Positions 61,265 through 64,000 of a stretch of DNA of 64,000 nucleotides are shown piece after piece. The stretch's first letter is position 1; every line of letters begins with the position of its first letter. The notes under the pieces are model-generated. The model saw only the letters and a program-made list of their open reading frames with translations. It had not been told where the DNA came from and ran no database searches. This DNA is from Sarcophilus harrisii (Eukaryota > Chordata > Mammalia > Dasyuromorphia > Dasyuridae), in assembly GCF_902635505.1 (NCBI RefSeq), contig NC_045430.1, positions 110,287,925 to 110,351,924 of the forward strand, in the 5' to 3' direction. The position numbers and the translations under genes were made by a program.

Positions 61265-61450
61265 ATACTAGTCAGTTAAGTTCTTACTGGATGTCAGGCA
61301 TATAAGCACTGGTGATACAAAACAAGGCAAAAACACAGTTTCTGTCCCAAAGGAGTTTACATCACAATGGGAGAGATGACATAAAAACCAACTATGTGCA
61401 AACAATATATACAATGTTAATGGGAAATAATTTCAGAGGGAAAGTACTAG
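61265..61450 (+). mobile_element. L2/MIR-core SINE-like element
   Basis: TTACTGGATGTCAGGCATAT, AAGCACTGGTGATACAAAAC, TCTGTCCCAAAGGAGTTTAC and AATGGGAGAGATGACATAAA match the same family as at 24.6 and 47.8 kb. The open frame crossing it is not a gene. Confidence 0.75.
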
Positions 61451-62481
61451 GGAGTATGCTTCAGGGACTGGTAATTTTTTGGAAAATCCCTTTCTTCATT
61501 ACATTAGCTTCCTTGAACTCTTAAGGATTTTAAATACCAAGGAAATATTAGAGGGAAATATTCCTCTTGCACAGAAGTCTGTTTTTTAAAGTACAAACCA
61601 TGAAGAAGAGTAATTTAACCCAAAGGAATGAATCATTAACTGTATATTTTAAAAATATTCCTACTTTATTTAAAAATTATTTCAAAACCAAATTCTCATT
61701 TATACACAAATTAAAGGAACTAGAAAATAAACATTCAAAAAATGGATATAGAAAGCCCATGCCAATAGTAAATGATGATCTTATTAAAACATGGAGTTTG
61801 GGGATATAGGATAGCACTGTGGAATGTTCAGGCAGAGGACCTGAGGTAAAAGCCTATCCCTAATAGTTAATGTCCATATAACCTTGGACAAGATACTTAC
61901 GCTCCACTAATATCACTCCTTCATCTGTATGTCTGACTAACATCTGACTCTATGATCCTTTGAAAGAGCACTCTAGGAACAATTATGCTGGAAAGAACAC
62001 TAGATGGGGATTTTGCAAACCAACTTGTATGGCTAACTAGCTAACTCAAAACTGAGTAAAACATGTCATTTCTCTGAACCTCAGTTTCCACATTTGTAAA
62101 GTGAGCAGCTTGGAGAGCTGGTTTCCAACATTAATTTTTTTTAAACTAATAAAGCTCTAGGATTGACACCATGATGTTTTCACTCAATAATATGACTTGG
62201 GATTAAATCATTAGTCTATCATTTACTCTCTGGGTGATCCTGAGCAACAAACTTCATCTTCTTGAGCTTATGTAAAATGGAAATGATAATACTTTCATTA
62301 CCTACCTTGCTGTGAGGAAATTACTTTGCAAACTAGAAAGTACAATAACAATGAAATTATTATTACAGATGTAAGGAATAATGGTAGTGATAGTGGTAGT
62401 TATGATAATAGCTAAGTATATGCAGAGATAAATAAAAGGGAACAAAATGATGCTACTGAGGTAACACATGCTTTTTTTCTG

Positions 62482-62620
62482 CTTTTTTTTGAGGCAATTG
62501 GGTTAAGTAACTTGATCAGGGTTACACAGCTAGGAAGTGTTAAGTATCTGAGGCAGGATTTGAACTCAGTTCCTCCTACTACAGGGCTGGTGCTCTATCC
62601 ACTGCACCACTAACTGTCCC
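62482..62620 (-). mobile_element. Marsupial tRNA-headed SINE
   Basis: The antisense order TTTGAGGCAATTGGGTTAAG, GGTTACACAGCTAGGAAGTG, GATTTGAACTCAGTTCCTCC and CTATCCACTGCACCACTAAC, with a T-rich tail at the left end. Little diverged from the consensus form. Confidence 0.9.
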
Positions 62621-62749
62621 TGGCACACACACTTTTAAGGAATATCATTTTCATAGATAAAATTTATCAGTTTTGAAATTTAGTAATTTACTTTTATGGG
62701 TAGAGATTCTTGGTGGTCAGTGACCAAGTTGTAACTACTACTGGAAGGC

Positions 62750-62985
62750 TAGGTTTTATAGTGGATAGCATTCAGGATTCAGGACAAACCTGAATCCAAA
62801 TCTTACCTCAGACACTAGCTCTGTGGTTTTTCCAAGGTCAACCTTCTGGGCCTTAATTTTCTCATGTATAAAATGAGGATAATAATAGCACATATTTCAC
62901 AGGATTGTTGTGAAGGTTAAGTGAGTTAACAGATGTAAAGCACTGGGAAGACCTTAAAGCATTATATAAATGCTAACATTATTAC
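62750..62985 (+). mobile_element. Marsupial SINE with 'GATAATAATAGCACAT' tail
   Basis: TTTATAGTGGATAGCATTCA, CCTCAGACACTAGCTCTGTG, CTCATGTATAAAATGAGGAT, TTGTTGTGAAGGTTAAGTGA and CATTATATAAATGCTAACAT form the longer SINE type seen at 48.1 and 53.0 kb. A decayed relative lies at 62,170-62,375. Confidence 0.78.
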
Positions 62986-64000
62986 TAATATGTTCAGTAC
63001 AGTTTTCTTAATTTTATCTAAAAATTTGACTAAAATACTTGAGCTTACTAAAAAATTTATTTTTCCTCTCTAACCTACCTCAAAAAACAAAAACAACAAC
63101 AAAAAATCCCTCACTTCCTGAACATTTCTGATTTGACATCTGTAGGAACTACAAAATAATTTAATTAACCTCTGAGTCATTCTTGTATCTATACATGTTG
63201 GGACCTTCCTCATATAGTGAAGATAAAGAACAAAATAAGATTTTTTACCCCAACACAAAAGACTCCTAGAAATTCAATAGAAATTCATCAATTTATGAAA
63301 ATCAGTCAAAATACTGCAGTTAAGTTTTTTTTTTTTTGAAATACTGAAATGGTCAAATTACAAAGAGGTTTCACCTTTAAGCATCGTCTTCTGGAGGACA
63401 GTTTCTGACCATTTGTTTTTATCTGTCCAAGCAAGGGCAGAGTAATGTTACATGTGGGGAATATAATGTTCTCTGTAAATCAGTGAGAATATTAGTTGGA
63501 AAGAAAACAAATTGCTTCTTGGTAGTGGAAGATTTATAAACATCATCATCTTGATCATCTTTAATTCTTATCATGGTAAAACAAAAGGGGAAATGCAAAA
63601 TGTTATTAAGCCTGTAATTTAAATAGGACAGGTGGTCCTTGTTTTAAAAGTCAGCATGTCATAATCTCCTACATCATGCATAGAGTGACATCCTCCTTTC
63701 TTCCATTTCAGAATTTCCCTAGCCTCAGTCACAGAATCAGAATCACAGAATCTGAGAGATGAAAAATCCATCAGATTTTCATACCTGAAAGGAACCCCCC
63801 ACTAAGATATGTGTGTAAAGGTATTTGCTTGAATGTCTTTGAGAAGGGGAAACCCCCCACATCTTAAGGGGAGCTATTCTACTGTTGGATAGCTCTGATC
63901 TCCCACTGATTCTAGTTCTCCCTTCTAGGGCTAAAAATATAATGGCTCCTCATGATATATTTGTGGTTGATTTTTTTTTTGTACTCAAGTTCAAAGCTTT

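Larger units (their letters stand above)
53901..64000. other. Upstream region without recognised gene
   Basis: Apart from the repeats listed, the stretches 54.4-56.0, 57.5-58.7, 59.0-61.2 and 63.0-64.0 kb contain no exon-like frame with splice sites, no RNA gene and no clear repeat that I recognise. The short open frames (for example 58,418-58,723) have no family features. A neighbouring gene probably lies beyond the right edge. Confidence 0.5.

Overview
The window is mammalian nuclear DNA and most likely from a marsupial. It is AT-rich and intron-dominated. It is packed with marsupial-type tRNA-headed SINEs, L1 3' ends, RTE, CR1/L3, L2 and MIR fragments, hAT-type MITEs and LTR fossils. A young 5'-truncated L1 and an OC1-like hAT element would fit a dasyurid or didelphid-like marsupial, but the species cannot be fixed from the sequence alone.

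One protein-coding gene can be supported. It is a secreted, multi-domain F-type lectin (fucolectin) on the minus strand, running from a signal-peptide exon at 53,665 down past the left edge. I placed thirteen coding exons with clean AG/GT boundaries and matching phases, totalling about 3.1 kb or 1,039 codons. They are a signal peptide (53.6 kb), a unique 44-residue N-terminal segment (46.7 kb), five complete F-type lectin domains and the first half of a sixth. Each domain is split over two exons: exon A carries the N-terminal half with the PWW-x-x-DL and RxDCC motifs, and exon B carries the C-terminal half with GRY and the CEV-VFGK strand plus a linker. A-to-B splices are phase 2 and B-to-A splices are phase 1. 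A decayed thirteenth-type exon (relic exon A) lies in the 20.8 kb intron 2.

Domains 2 to 6 arose by tandem duplication of a two-domain unit: domains 2, 4 and 6 are one type, domains 3 and 5 the other. The introns were duplicated with them, so several mobile elements can be dated as later than the duplication because the paralogous intron has an empty site. All six domains have replaced the histidine and the distal arginine of the canonical fucose-binding triad. The RxD arginine and the adjacent cysteine pair remain, so altered sugar specificity or a non-lectin role is likely.

Regions: 1-18 kb, the duplicated lectin exons; 18-26 kb, domain 1 and the start of domain 2 with LINE remnants; 26-46.7 kb, a giant intron made of nested L2, L1, LTR, CR1, MIR and RTE fossils plus the relic exon; 46.7-53.7 kb, N-terminal exons; 53.7-64 kb, upstream sequence with repeats and no recognised gene.
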